This document shows, piece by piece, positions 9,519 to 18,739 of a stretch of DNA of 64,000 nucleotides. The notes below the pieces were generated by a model. That model worked only from the letters and a program-made list of their open reading frames with translations. It was not told the origin of the DNA and searched no databases. The position numbers were made by a program, and so were the translations under genes. The stretch's first letter is position 1; every line of letters begins with the position of its first letter. Source of the stretch: Vandammella animalimorsus (GTDB taxonomy: Bacteria; Pseudomonadota; Gammaproteobacteria; Burkholderiales; Burkholderiaceae_C); assembly GCF_002285265.1 (NCBI RefSeq), contig NZ_NSJB01000002.1, positions 248,001 through 312,000 on the forward strand, written 5' to 3'.

Positions 9519-10436
9519 ATGCTCGGCCACATTGCCCCGGTCTTTCTCATCCTGGCGCTGGGCGTGCTGCTGCGGCGGCTGCCGCAAACGCCGGCGGCGC
9601 TGTTTCCGGCGCTGGAGTGGTTCAGCTTTTACGTGGCCTTCCCGGCGCTGCTGCTATTGCGCACCGCACAGCTGGAGCTGCACTGGCAGGCCGTGCAACA
9701 GCTGGCGCTGCTGGTGCTGGGCCCCAGCGCGCTGGTGCTGCTGCTGTGCCTGCTGGGCCTGCGCCTGGCGCGGCAACTGCCCGATGCGGCGCGCTCCTCG
9801 GTGGTGCAGGGCGCCATCCGGCCCAGCACCTATTTCGGCCTGGCGGTGGCGGGCTTCGTCTTCCCGGCCGATGTGGCCGCGCTGGTGATGCTGGCGCTGG
9901 CCATCGCGCTGCCCGCCGTGAATGTGGTGGCCATCGTCGCGCTGACCTGGTGGAGCGGGCAGCGCACCACGGCCCGGCGCATTGCCGCCGGCCTGCTGCG
10001 CAACCCCATCATCCTGGCCACGCTGGCCGGCCTGCTCTACAACGCCGGCGGCTGGCCACTGCCACAGGCAGCGGCCCAGACCTTGCTGTTTCTGGGCAAT
10101 GCCGCCATGGCGCTGGGGCTGGTGTGCGTGGGCGGCGGGCTGGACTTTCGCCTGCAGGGCGCACGGCCCTGGGCCGTGGCCAGCACCAACATGGCCAAGC
10201 TGCTGGCGCTGCCGGCCATCACCTGGCTGGCCTGCCAGGCCCTGCAGGCCAGCGCCGCCAGCACACTGGCGGCGTGCTTTTACGCGGCGCTGCCCACGGC
10301 CCCCAATGCCTACATCATGGCGCGGCAAATGGGCGGCGATGCGCGCCTGATGGCCACGCTCATCACCACGCAAACCCTGCTGGCCCTGATCAGCCTGCCG
10401 CTGTGGCTGGCCTGGCTGCAGGGCCCCGGCCAGTGA
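9519..10436 (+). CDS. AEC family transporter (auxin efflux carrier-like permease)
   Basis: The protein has 305 aa and about ten hydrophobic membrane segments arranged as two repeats of five. Family features include the N-terminal LGHIAPVFLILALGVLLRR, RPSTYFGLAVAG in the first half, LLRNPIILATLAGLLYNAGG, and ALPTAPNAYIMARQMGGDARLMATLITTQT near the end. Bacterial AEC carriers move dicarboxylates such as malate or malonate across the inner membrane. The substrate here cannot be read from the sequence. It lies 32 bp after ispF and may be co-transcribed. Confidence 0.88.
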   Translation: MLGHIAPVFLILALGVLLRRLPQTPAALFPALEWFSFYVAFPALLLLRTAQLELHWQAVQQLALLVLGPSALVLLLCLLGLRLARQLPDAARSSVVQGAIRPSTYFGLAVAGFVFPADVAALVMLALAIALPAVNVVAIVALTWWSGQRTTARRIAAGLLRNPIILATLAGLLYNAGGWPLPQAAAQTLLFLGNAAMALGLVCVGGGLDFRLQGARPWAVASTNMAKLLALPAITWLACQALQASAASTLAACFYAALPTAPNAYIMARQMGGDARLMATLITTQTLLALISLPLWLAWLQGPGQ

Positions 10437-10508
10437 TAAGCTGGCCCGCCCACGGCCCTGGCATTGCGCCCTGGCCGTCACTTGATGGATTGACGGAGAA
10501 CCGCACCC

Positions 10509-10835
10509 ATGTACCGTTTCATTGCCCGCTCCAGCGCCCCGCTGCAGTATCTGGACGCCGATGCCAAGCGCCTGCTGAAGATCATCGGCAAGGACGATGC
10601 CGCCACCGGCATCATCACGCTGGCGCAGATCCCCGCCGCCCAGCAGGCCATCGAGCGCGCCATCGCCCAGGAGGAAGCCGCCGGCAGCGACGCGCCCCAG
10701 GCCGAGCAGGCAGCGCCCGCGCCCGATGACGAGCAGCCGCAAGACCGCGTGGCGCTGCGCCACCGCGCCCTGCCGCTGCTGCAACTGCTGGCCGCCGCCG
10801 CCAGCGCGCAAGAGGATGTGATCTGGGAGCATTGA
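10509..10835 (+). CDS. DUF1840 domain-containing protein
   Basis: The protein has 108 aa and no signal peptide or membrane segment. It shows the DUF1840 pattern: an N-terminal MYRFIARSSAPLQYLDADAKRLLKIIGKD-type block (first residues MYRFIARSSAP), a GIITLAQIPAAQQAIERAI helix, and a C-terminal block with VALRHRALPLLQLL ending in a Trp motif (VIWEH). The family is of unknown function and largely restricted to Betaproteobacteria. TTGACGGAGAACC upstream offers a plausible ribosome binding site. Confidence 0.8.
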   Translation: MYRFIARSSAPLQYLDADAKRLLKIIGKDDAATGIITLAQIPAAQQAIERAIAQEEAAGSDAPQAEQAAPAPDDEQPQDRVALRHRALPLLQLLAAAASAQEDVIWEH

Positions 10836-10897
10836 GCGTCTGCGCACGCCCCGCGCCTGTGCCCCCCACGCTTGTGCGGGGGATACGATCCACAAGC

Positions 10898-12226
10898 TCA
10901 GGCCGCCGCCGCTGCGGCCTGCAGGCTGACCACGTACAGCCTGCGCTTGGCCCGGGTGGCGGCGATGTAGAGGCGCCGCTGGCGGTCCTCCATGCCTTCC
11001 TGGTTGGCCGGCACCTCGCCCGAATCGACGATCACCACCAGCTCGAACTCCAGCCCGGCACAGGCCTGCAGGCTCATGAGCTTGACCGTATCGGCCGCTG
11101 GGTCGAACTCGCCCGTGCCGCGGCGCATCTGGTGCGGGATGTGCTGGTAGCGCAGCGCGCCGTGGCACACATCGAGCTGGAAGCGGTTGTCGCACAGCAC
11201 CGCCATCTGCCCCCAGGCGATGCCCGCCTCGCGGCGCGCCTGCAGCAGCAGCTCGGCCGCCTTGCGCCCCTGGGCGCGCAGGCTGGGGGCCGGGAACAAC
11301 AGCACCGAATCGCCCGAGCGCCCGCTGCTGCGCGGCTTCAGGCGCGGAATGCCCTGCGGCCCGGCCTCAATGGGCGCGGCCAGCGTGCCGGCCATGTGCA
11401 GCGCGGCATTGAAAATGGGCTCGGGGTTGCGCTGGTTCAGCGTCAGCTGCTGCACCTGGCGCGCCTCGATGCCATGCAGGTGCAGCTGCACCAGCCCGGT
11501 GCGCTTGCGCTTGAGGATGCTTTGCGTGTCGTCGAAATACAGCACCAGGTGATTGGTCGCCGGCGTGGGCAGATGCGTGAGCACGCTCAGCCAGCTGGCC
11601 GGAAAATCGTGCGCCTCATCGACCAGCACCGCCGCATACTGCCCAGCCGGAATGGCGCCATTGGAGAGCGCGCGCAGCACGCGCTCGACGATGTTCTTGA
11701 TCTGCGCCGAGGCCGGCATGCTGCGCGGCGGCAGCTCCAGGTGATAGGCAATCAGCTGCTCGCGGCACCAGCGGTGGAAATGCCGCACCACCACCTGCTG
11801 CGGCGACAGGCCCTGGCGCATGAGCTCATACTGCAGCCAGACTGCCAGCGGCTCGTTGTAGCACAGCACCAGGATCGGCTCATGGATGCCACGCGCCGCG
11901 TACTGCTGCACCAGATAGCCCAGGTGGGCGCGCAACATGCTGGTCTTGCCCGAGCCGGCCACGCCATGCACGATGTGGTGGCCCGCATCCGGGCCGCTGG
12001 CATCGGGCATGTCCTGCAGCAGCGACGGGCTTTGCGATGCGAGCGAATCCAGCGCCGCGCCGGCATGCTGCCTGCGCGGCGCCTGCGCCTTGCGCAACCA
12101 GGCAGGCAGCAAGGCCAGCGGGCCGGGGCGCGGCAGCCTGGCCATCGCCCGCCCCAGCAAGGACACGGGCCCTTTGGACACGGGCCCTTGGCCGTCCTCA
12201 TCATCGGGCGGAGAAACCGGTGTCAT
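10898..12226 (-). CDS. Small superfamily 1 (UvrD-like) helicase/ATPase
   Basis: The protein has 442 aa. It contains Walker A HGVAGSGKTSML, a motif Ia-like LVLCYNEPLAVWL, Walker B AAVLVDEAHDF, a motif III-like LVLYFDDTQSI, LTLNQRNPEPIFNAA, KLMSLQACAGLEFELVVI (motif V) and YIAATRAKRRLYVV (motif VI). The 1B and 2B subdomains found in Rep and UvrD seem to be missing, so it is much shorter than processive helicases and resembles the compact UvrD-like ATPases of Burkholderiales genomes whose function is unknown. The start MTPVSPPDDEDG is preferred. An in-frame ATG 45 bp upstream is possible. Confidence 0.78.
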   Translation of the reverse strand: MTPVSPPDDEDGQGPVSKGPVSLLGRAMARLPRPGPLALLPAWLRKAQAPRRQHAGAALDSLASQSPSLLQDMPDASGPDAGHHIVHGVAGSGKTSMLRAHLGYLVQQYAARGIHEPILVLCYNEPLAVWLQYELMRQGLSPQQVVVRHFHRWCREQLIAYHLELPPRSMPASAQIKNIVERVLRALSNGAIPAGQYAAVLVDEAHDFPASWLSVLTHLPTPATNHLVLYFDDTQSILKRKRTGLVQLHLHGIEARQVQQLTLNQRNPEPIFNAALHMAGTLAAPIEAGPQGIPRLKPRSSGRSGDSVLLFPAPSLRAQGRKAAELLLQARREAGIAWGQMAVLCDNRFQLDVCHGALRYQHIPHQMRRGTGEFDPAADTVKLMSLQACAGLEFELVVIVDSGEVPANQEGMEDRQRRLYIAATRAKRRLYVVSLQAAAAAA

Positions 12227-12456
12227 GGCCAGAGTCGAACAAAGTGCGTGGGGACAAACGAAAAGCGGCACAAGCGCCGCAATGTGAGTGGGGGAGTTCG
12301 CAAACGGTGCAAAGCCCAGGGCCTGCGTATTTTATGGAAGCGATGCCAGGCCAGGCATGGCCCGTGCGCGGCTGGCCCTACCCATGCCAGGGGCTGCCCC
12401 CTTGACGCGCAGCGCCGCAGCCGCATTCAGTGCACCCACACCGCCGCACAGGCAAA

Positions 12457-12487
12457 GAAAAAGCCCACATGCGTGGCATGTGGGCTT
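12457..12487 (-). terminator. Rho-independent terminator of tRNA-Thr
   Basis: A perfect 12-bp stem (12461-12472 with 12476-12487) with a GTG loop is followed, on the minus strand, by TTTTTCTTT. It lies 7 bp downstream of the tRNA-Thr gene. Confidence 0.85.
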
Positions 12488-12493
12488 GTGGTT

Positions 12494-12569
12494 TGGTGCC
12501 GGTTGTCGGATTCGAACTGACGACCTACCGCTTACAAGGCGGGTGCTCTACCAGCTGAGCTAAACCGGC
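12494..12569 (-). tRNA. tRNA-Thr (anticodon TGT)
   Basis: Read on the minus strand, the acceptor arm GCCGGTT pairs with AACCGGC, followed by discriminator A and an encoded CCA. The D arm is GCTCAGCTGGTAGAGC and the anticodon loop CTTGTAA gives TGT. The T arm GTCAG-TTCGAAT-CCGAC carries the same single A-C mismatch I recall from E. coli tRNA-Thr(TGT). Confidence 0.97.
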
Positions 12570-12629
12570 CAAGCGCGCATTGTAGCGTGCTTTTTTGCGC
12601 AGCTGGCCACGCCGCCGCCTGCCGCCGGA

Positions 12630-13577
12630 TCAGCGCCGGCGGCGTTTGCTTTGCTGGCGTTGCTGCTCGGCCTGTTCCTTGCGCAGCTGGCGCTCGGCGT
12701 CCAGGCGCTCGCCCGTGGCCTGCCAGGCTTGGAATTCGGCGGGCGTCTCGATGGTCACGCGGCCGATGGCGCCGCTGCGAAAGTCCTGCAGGATGATTTC
12801 GGCCGTTTTCTGCGCGTTGACGCGCCCGCCGGGCAGCAAGGCGCCGCGCTGGCGGCCGATGGCCTCCAACAGCGCGTGGTCGGGCAGCTGGGCCAGCGCA
12901 TCGGCGCTGGGCGCAACGGCGTAGCGCGCCAGCAGCAGCGCGGCGTAATGGCGTTGCAGGTAGGCCAGCAGCTCCAGCGCCACCAGCTCATCGTCAAAGG
13001 CGTTGCGCCCAATGGAGCCGGCCGCCGCCAGGTTGTAGCCGCTTTGCGCCACGATGATGCGCGGCCACAGCACGCCAGGGGTGTCGAACAGGTAAAAGCC
13101 GTCTTGCAGGGCAAAGCGCTGCTCGCGCCGCGTCACGCCCGGCTCGTTGGCGGCCTTGGCCGCGCGCTTGCCCACCATGGTGTTGATGAGCGTGGATTTG
13201 CCCACGTTGGGGATGCCGCAAATCAGCACGCGCATGGGCTTGTCCATGCTGCCGCGCCCAGGCGCCAGCGCCTGGCAGGCCTCAATCAGCGCGCGCGCCG
13301 GCGCGCTGTGGTGGCTGTCCATGGCCACGGCGCGGGTCTGCTGTTGCTGGCCATACCACTGCAGCCATTGCTGCGTGCGCTCAGGGTCGGCCAGGTCGGC
13401 CTTGTTGAGCACTTTGAGGTTGGGCTTGTGCTGCAGCAGCTCGCGCAGCATGGGGTTGGCGCTGGAGGCCGGCAGCCGCGCATCGACCATCTCGATGACC
13501 ACGTCGATGGTCTTGACCCGCTCGCCAATGGCCTTACGGGTCAGGTGCATGTGGCCGGGAAACCATTGGATGCTCAT
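12630..13577 (-). CDS. ylqF: Ribosome biogenesis GTPase, YlqF/RbgA type (circularly permuted)
   Basis: The protein has 315 aa. The G motifs appear in the permuted order typical of the YlqF/YawG family: G4 first (LNKADLADP, about residue 57), then G1 GIPNVGKSTLIN (about 117), a G2-type Thr in GVTRR, and G3 DTPGVLWPR. The N-terminus starts with the family signature IQWFPGHMHLTRKAI. RbgA-type proteins assist late assembly of the 50S subunit. The C-terminal tail is rich in Gln and Arg and may contact RNA. The start six codons inside the longest frame matches the family's MSIQWFPGHM. Confidence 0.9.
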   Translation of the reverse strand: MSIQWFPGHMHLTRKAIGERVKTIDVVIEMVDARLPASSANPMLRELLQHKPNLKVLNKADLADPERTQQWLQWYGQQQQTRAVAMDSHHSAPARALIEACQALAPGRGSMDKPMRVLICGIPNVGKSTLINTMVGKRAAKAANEPGVTRREQRFALQDGFYLFDTPGVLWPRIIVAQSGYNLAAAGSIGRNAFDDELVALELLAYLQRHYAALLLARYAVAPSADALAQLPDHALLEAIGRQRGALLPGGRVNAQKTAEIILQDFRSGAIGRVTIETPAEFQAWQATGERLDAERQLRKEQAEQQRQQSKRRRR

Positions 13578-13625
13578 GGGCGCTCGCTGCTGCAACAGGT
13601 GGTGTGGGGTGGACGGCGCGCGGGC

Positions 13626-14543
13626 TCAATGCCGCGCCGCGCGCGCCGCCAGGGCCTTCTGCACTTCCACCTCGCCTTGCTCATGGCCGCCGCTGGGCAC
13701 GCGCTCGCCGGCGCGCTCGAGCACCTGCGCCAGGCGCTGGGCCAGCTGGCTATCCACGTCCTCGCCCAGGCCGAGGTGGATGCCCTGCGTGAGGGTGATG
13801 TGCGCCGCCTCGAAGCTGCCTGCGCCGGCGCACAGGATGGCGCGCGTGGGCGCATCCTCGTGCGCCAGCACCAGCATGGCCGGCACCACGGCCTCGGGGC
13901 TGAGCTGGGCCAGCACGTCCTCGGGCAGCAGGCCGGCCGTCATGCGCGTGGCTGCCGTGGGCGCCAGCGCATTGACCCGGATGCCGTGCTTGGCCCCTTC
14001 CAGCGCCAGGGTTTGCATCAGCCCGACTTGCGCCAGCTTGGCCGCGCCGTAGTTGGACTGGCCGAAGTTGCCATACAGCCCGGTGGAGGAGGTCGTCATC
14101 ACGATGCGACCATATTGCTGCGCCACCATGTGCGGCCAGACGGCCTTGGCGCAGTGCACCGCGCCCATCAAATGCACGTCCAGCACCAGCCGGAAGTCGG
14201 CCAGGTCCATCTTGGCAAAGGTCTTGTCGCGCAAAATGCCGGCGTTGTTGACCAGCACATCGACACGGCCCCAGGCCTGCATGGCCTGCTCCACCATGGC
14301 CTGCACGGCCTCGAAATCCGTCACGGAGGCGCCATTGGCCAGCGCCTGCCCGCCTGCGGCGACGATCTCATCGACCACCTGCTGCGCGGCCGAGCCGCTG
14401 CCGCCCACGCCATGCACGTCACCGCCCAGGTCGTTGACCAGCACCTTGGCGCCACGCCGCGCCAGCGCCAGCGCATGCGCACGCCCCAGGCCGCCACCCG
14501 CGCCCGTCACAATCGCCACGCGCCCTGCAAAATCCAATGCCAT
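13626..14543 (-). CDS. SDR family NAD(P)-dependent oxidoreductase (MFE-2 / 3-hydroxyacyl-CoA dehydrogenase-like)
   Basis: The protein has 305 aa. The Rossmann nucleotide-binding motif is VTGAGGGLGRAHALALA, followed by NNAG (VNNAGILRDKTF) and the catalytic Ser-Tyr-Lys set in TSSTGLYGNFGQSNYGAAK. The spelling of the N-terminal half (VNDLGGDVHGVGGSG, then ILRDKTFAKM) closely resembles the (3R)-hydroxyacyl-CoA dehydrogenase domain of peroxisomal MFE-2 proteins. A role in fatty acid or steroid side-chain beta-oxidation is therefore plausible but not proven by context. The C-terminal 70 residues are less conserved. Confidence 0.85.
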   Translation of the reverse strand: MALDFAGRVAIVTGAGGGLGRAHALALARRGAKVLVNDLGGDVHGVGGSGSAAQQVVDEIVAAGGQALANGASVTDFEAVQAMVEQAMQAWGRVDVLVNNAGILRDKTFAKMDLADFRLVLDVHLMGAVHCAKAVWPHMVAQQYGRIVMTTSSTGLYGNFGQSNYGAAKLAQVGLMQTLALEGAKHGIRVNALAPTAATRMTAGLLPEDVLAQLSPEAVVPAMLVLAHEDAPTRAILCAGAGSFEAAHITLTQGIHLGLGEDVDSQLAQRLAQVLERAGERVPSGGHEQGEVEVQKALAARAARH

Positions 14544-14671
14544 TGCTGTTCCTTCGTCCGTATCATTCAGCGCCTGAGTGCCTGAAATTCAGTGCCTGAG
14601 CGCCAGAGAGGCCTGCTCAAAGGCCCTGAATCAAAACGGGCGCGATCATACCCACAACCACTGCCATTGCC

Positions 14672-15568
14672 ATGTCCGACCACGCCGCTGCGCCCCCGCC
14701 CGAAGACGCCCCTGCCGCCATCCTGCCTGCGGCCAGCATGATCGTGCTGCGCCCCGGGCCTGGCGGCGGTTTCGAGGTGCTGCTGACCGAGCGCGCCGCC
14801 GGGGTGCGCAACTTTGCCGGCGCGCTGGTGTTCCCCGGCGGCAAGGTGGAGCCGGGCGACGAGGCCATTGCCGAGCACAGCGGCTTTGCCGCGCACTGGC
14901 CCGAACTGGCGCCGCGCCTGCCGGGCGGCGACCGCGATGCCACGCACATCGCCCGGCTGTACGGCGCGGCACTGCGCGAGACGCTGGAGGAAGTGGGCCT
15001 GCTGCACACCCCGGCGGCCCAGCCTGCCAGCGCCCAGGCCGTGGCCAGCGCCCGCCAGGCCCTGGCCCAGGGCATGGCCTGGCGCGAGGCGCTGGCGCAG
15101 CACGGCCTGCAGGCCTGCGTGCGGGATCTGCAGCCGCTCTCGCGTTGGATCACTCCCACCACGCCCAACATGAGCCTCAAGCGCTTTGACACCTGGTTTT
15201 TCATCGCCGAGCTGATGCCCGGCCAAAGCCCCGAAGCCGATGGCCACGAGGCCCAGAGCCTGCACTGGGCCACGCCGGGCGATTTTCTGCAGCGCCACCA
15301 GCGGCGTGAAATCCTGCTGGCCCCGCCGCAGATCATGACCCTGGCCCACCTGGGCCGCTTTGCCAGCGCGGCCGATCTGCTGGCCTATGCGCGGGCGCAA
15401 ACGCCTTATTGCATCGCCCCCGTCAGCGTGGACGAGGCCGGCCAGCGCATGATCTGCCTGCCGGGCGACCCGCTGCACCCCCAGCGGCAGCGCCAAATGC
15501 CCGGCACCACCCGCCTGGTGCTGCGGGGCCGGCATTTTGAGCCGCTGAGCGAATTCGACGTGGCCTGA
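14672..15568 (+). CDS. Nudix hydrolase, NUDT7/NUDT19-like
   Basis: The protein has 298 aa. The Nudix box is interrupted: VFPGGKVEPGDE precedes a loop of about 35 residues before AALRETLEEVGLL supplies the catalytic REtLEEvG part. The N-terminal VLRPGPGGGFEVLLTERAAGVRNFAGALVFPGG and the later ITPTTPNMSLKRFDTWFFIAELMPGQ are typical of the larger Nudix proteins related to coenzyme A pyrophosphatases. Such enzymes hydrolyse CoA or acyl-CoA diphosphate bonds. The divergent neighbour is an acyl-CoA type SDR, which fits but does not prove a CoA substrate. Confidence 0.82.
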   Translation: MSDHAAAPPPEDAPAAILPAASMIVLRPGPGGGFEVLLTERAAGVRNFAGALVFPGGKVEPGDEAIAEHSGFAAHWPELAPRLPGGDRDATHIARLYGAALRETLEEVGLLHTPAAQPASAQAVASARQALAQGMAWREALAQHGLQACVRDLQPLSRWITPTTPNMSLKRFDTWFFIAELMPGQSPEADGHEAQSLHWATPGDFLQRHQRREILLAPPQIMTLAHLGRFASAADLLAYARAQTPYCIAPVSVDEAGQRMICLPGDPLHPQRQRQMPGTTRLVLRGRHFEPLSEFDVA

Positions 15569-15623
15569 GCCGCACAGCCCTTGCGGCGCGCAGTGGTTCT
15601 TCGGCTTGGCCTGTGGCGTCAGG

Positions 15624-16040
15624 CTAGGGCAGGTCAGGGGCATCGGCCGCCGCCGCGCCGCCATCCTGCCGATCCAGCACGTCGATGGCCGCGCGCAGGC
15701 GCTGCCAGGCCAGGGTTTGCTGCTCATGCAAGGCATTCCACAGCGTGTCCTCGGCCATCACGCTGTGCTCGCCCGGCGTTTCCAGCCGCAAGCTGGCGCC
15801 GCCCTCCATGGCGTTGACGCCGCGCATGTAGTCGCCGTTGAAATAAAAATCCGCCAGCGCCCGCATGATCTGCTCGCCGCGTTGCCAATCGGCCTGCGCC
15901 GCCTGCAGCCGCGGCAGCAGCTGCGTCCATTCACGAAACAGGGCTTGCGCCTGGTCGATGCGCGCCTGCAGCGCGCTGAGCTCGGCAGCGTCAAGGCCGC
16001 CGGGCAAATGGGACAAGCGGGGCGAGGGGATGTCGGTCAT
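15624..16040 (-). CDS. DUF4298-like small protein
   Basis: The protein has 138 aa, is soluble and mostly helical. The middle (LQARIDQAQALFREW, then GEQIMRALADFYFNGDYMRGVNAMEGG, then HSVMAEDTLWNALHEQQTLA) fits the DUF4298 pattern of a two-helix region, a short acidic patch and a conserved S-x-x-AED-x-L segment. Function is unknown. The start MTDIPSPRL is chosen because the upstream 11 residues would run into the terminator region of the neighbouring tRNA gene. Confidence 0.6.
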   Translation of the reverse strand: MTDIPSPRLSHLPGGLDAAELSALQARIDQAQALFREWTQLLPRLQAAQADWQRGEQIMRALADFYFNGDYMRGVNAMEGGASLRLETPGEHSVMAEDTLWNALHEQQTLAWQRLRAAIDVLDRQDGGAAAADAPDLP

Positions 16041-16169
16041 GGCAGTTTCGGCAAAGGCTGTGGCCCCGGGCATTGCCCGAGTGCAGGGCGGCAGCGATCA
16101 GGCCGCACTTGGGCGCTGAATGTACACGGCGCAACGCGCCCCCGCGCGGCCCCCCCGGCCCGATCAGGC

Positions 16170-16204
16170 AAAAAAAAAGCCCACCGCAATGCATGCGGTG
16201 GGCT
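16170..16204 (-). terminator. Rho-independent terminator of tRNA-Arg
   Basis: The inverted repeat GCCCACCGCA / TGCGGTGGGC is followed, on the minus strand, by nine T residues. It lies 10 bp downstream of the tRNA-Arg gene and is organised like the terminator of tRNA-Thr. Confidence 0.88.
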
Positions 16205-16214
16205 GCACCATGGC

Positions 16215-16290
16215 TGGCGCGGCTGGCGGGGATCGAACCCACGACCCTTGGCTTCGGAGGCCAATACTCTATCCACTGAGCTACAGCCGC
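16215..16290 (-). tRNA. tRNA-Arg (anticodon CCG)
   Basis: On the minus strand, GCGGCTG pairs with CAGCCGC, followed by discriminator G and an encoded CCA. The D arm is GCTCAGTGGATAGAGT. The anticodon stem TTGGC/GCCAA encloses CTCCGAA, giving anticodon CCG. The T loop is GTTCGATCC. Confidence 0.97.
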
Positions 16291-16462
16291 ACGGGCATTT
16301 TTGACAATGCCACGCTTGTGCTTCTCCTCCTGCGAGGGGGTGAGATGCTCTTTTGACAAAAGCATCCCGGGAGGTTGAAAGCGCTTCTCTGCAAAGCGGG
16401 CGATTATGGCACGACTGGCGCGCAGCGCCGCCTGTGCCAGCGCCCGCGCCAGGCAGGCCGAA

Positions 16463-16488
16463 TATAATGATTGGTTGTTATTGATAAC
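16463..16488 (+). promoter_or_regulatory. Putative promoter with Zur-like operator before the ZIP transporter
   Basis: A consensus -10 box TATAAT (16463-16468) is followed 8 bp later by the perfect palindrome GTTAT-TG-ATAAC (16477-16488), so the palindrome would cover the transcription start. Its core resembles the GTTAT-N-ATAAC heart of proteobacterial Zur boxes. No good -35 box was seen. The ribosome binding site of the ZIP gene follows 15 bp later. Control by zinc through Zur is an inference. Confidence 0.5.
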
Positions 16489-16517
16489 CTTCTGTTGCTG
16501 GCCAGGAGGCAGGCTGC

Positions 16518-17582
16518 ATGCAGCCCCGCCCCTTCGCGGCCGCGCGCAGCGACACACTCTCAGCCTGGCCTGCTATGACATTGGGACAGATTTTGCTGGC
16601 CACGCTGTTGGCTGGCGTGGGCAGCGTATGGCTTGCGGCCCTGTTGATCCGGCTGGGCGTCATGGCCCAGGGCGCGCGCGTACAAGGCCACCATTTGCTG
16701 AGTTTTGCCGCCGGCTCGCTGCTGGCCACGGCCTTCGTGCATCTGCTGCCCGAGGCCATGGAAAGCCCATCGGCCGATTTGCACACCTTGTTCACGGTAC
16801 TGCTGCTCGGGCTGGTGGCATTCTTCCTGCTGGACAAGGCCGAGCTCTGGCACCACGGGCACGAGCACCACGCCCACGCCGGGCACCACACCGGGCACCA
16901 CGCCGGGCATGAGGCCCACCCCCCCCATTCTTCGCATTCGCATCCACACCCGCCGCCCGGGGCCGCACGCCAGCGCCAGCCCGGCGGCTGGTCGATCCTG
17001 GCTGGCGACAGCGTGCATTGCTTTGGCGATGGGGTGCTGATCGCCTCGGCCTTTCTGGTCGATTGGCGCGTGGGCCTGCTGGCGGCCTTTTCGGTGCTGG
17101 CGCACGAGGTGCCGCACCACATTGGCGATCTGATCGTGCTGGCCGAGCACAGCGAAGGCCCGGCGGCGCAGCGCCAGCAGGCCGCGCGCACCAAGGTCTC
17201 CGTCGCCGGCGCCATGACGGCCCTGGGCGGCCTGCTGGGCTATTGGCTGCTGGGGCAGCTCGATGCGCAATGGCTGCCCTATCTGCTGGTGGTGGCGGCC
17301 AGCAGCTTCATTTACGTGGCCCTGGCCGATCTGGTGCCGCAATTGCAGCTGCAGCTGACGGCGCGGCAGACGACGCTGCAGGTCAGCTGGCTGCTGGCGG
17401 GCATGCTGCTGGTGGCCGTGGTCAGCCACGTGCTGCATGCCGGGCATGAGCATGGCGCACATGGCCGACACGATCACGCCGGCCACCGCCACGCGCACGA
17501 AGAGCCGCCCGCCGAGCTGGGCAGCTTTCGCCAGCACCCGCTGCACCTCGATCGCCTGCGCCCGCCGCCGGGCTCGAAGTAG
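16518..17582 (+). CDS. ZIP family metal transporter
   Basis: The protein has 354 aa and about eight membrane segments. The ZIP signature is clear: HLLPEAME in TM2, a long His-rich cytoplasmic loop (about residues 112-150, clusters such as HHGHEHHAHAGHH), DSVHCFGDGVLIASAF in TM4 and LAHEVPHHIGDLIVL in TM5. A second His-rich cluster follows near the C-terminus (about 310-335). ZIP proteins import zinc, iron or manganese into the cytoplasm. AGGAGG at 16504-16509 stands 8 nt before this ATG and decides for it, although the more usual MTLGQILL start (16575) is also possible. Confidence 0.9.
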   Translation: MQPRPFAAARSDTLSAWPAMTLGQILLATLLAGVGSVWLAALLIRLGVMAQGARVQGHHLLSFAAGSLLATAFVHLLPEAMESPSADLHTLFTVLLLGLVAFFLLDKAELWHHGHEHHAHAGHHTGHHAGHEAHPPHSSHSHPHPPPGAARQRQPGGWSILAGDSVHCFGDGVLIASAFLVDWRVGLLAAFSVLAHEVPHHIGDLIVLAEHSEGPAAQRQQAARTKVSVAGAMTALGGLLGYWLLGQLDAQWLPYLLVVAASSFIYVALADLVPQLQLQLTARQTTLQVSWLLAGMLLVAVVSHVLHAGHEHGAHGRHDHAGHRHAHEEPPAELGSFRQHPLHLDRLRPPPGSK

Positions 17583-17595
17583 GCCAAGCGGGTAG

Positions 17596-18687
<1,092 letters not shown>

Positions 18688-18739
18688 CTGGGCCTTCTGA
18701 ACGACTGCGCTTTTTGATCCACCCCGCCAGCGCCCCGCC

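Noticed and set aside
10857-10890. Hairpin CCCCC-N10-GGGGG as terminator between DUF1840 and the small helicase
   Set aside because: The stem is short and no T run follows on either strand.
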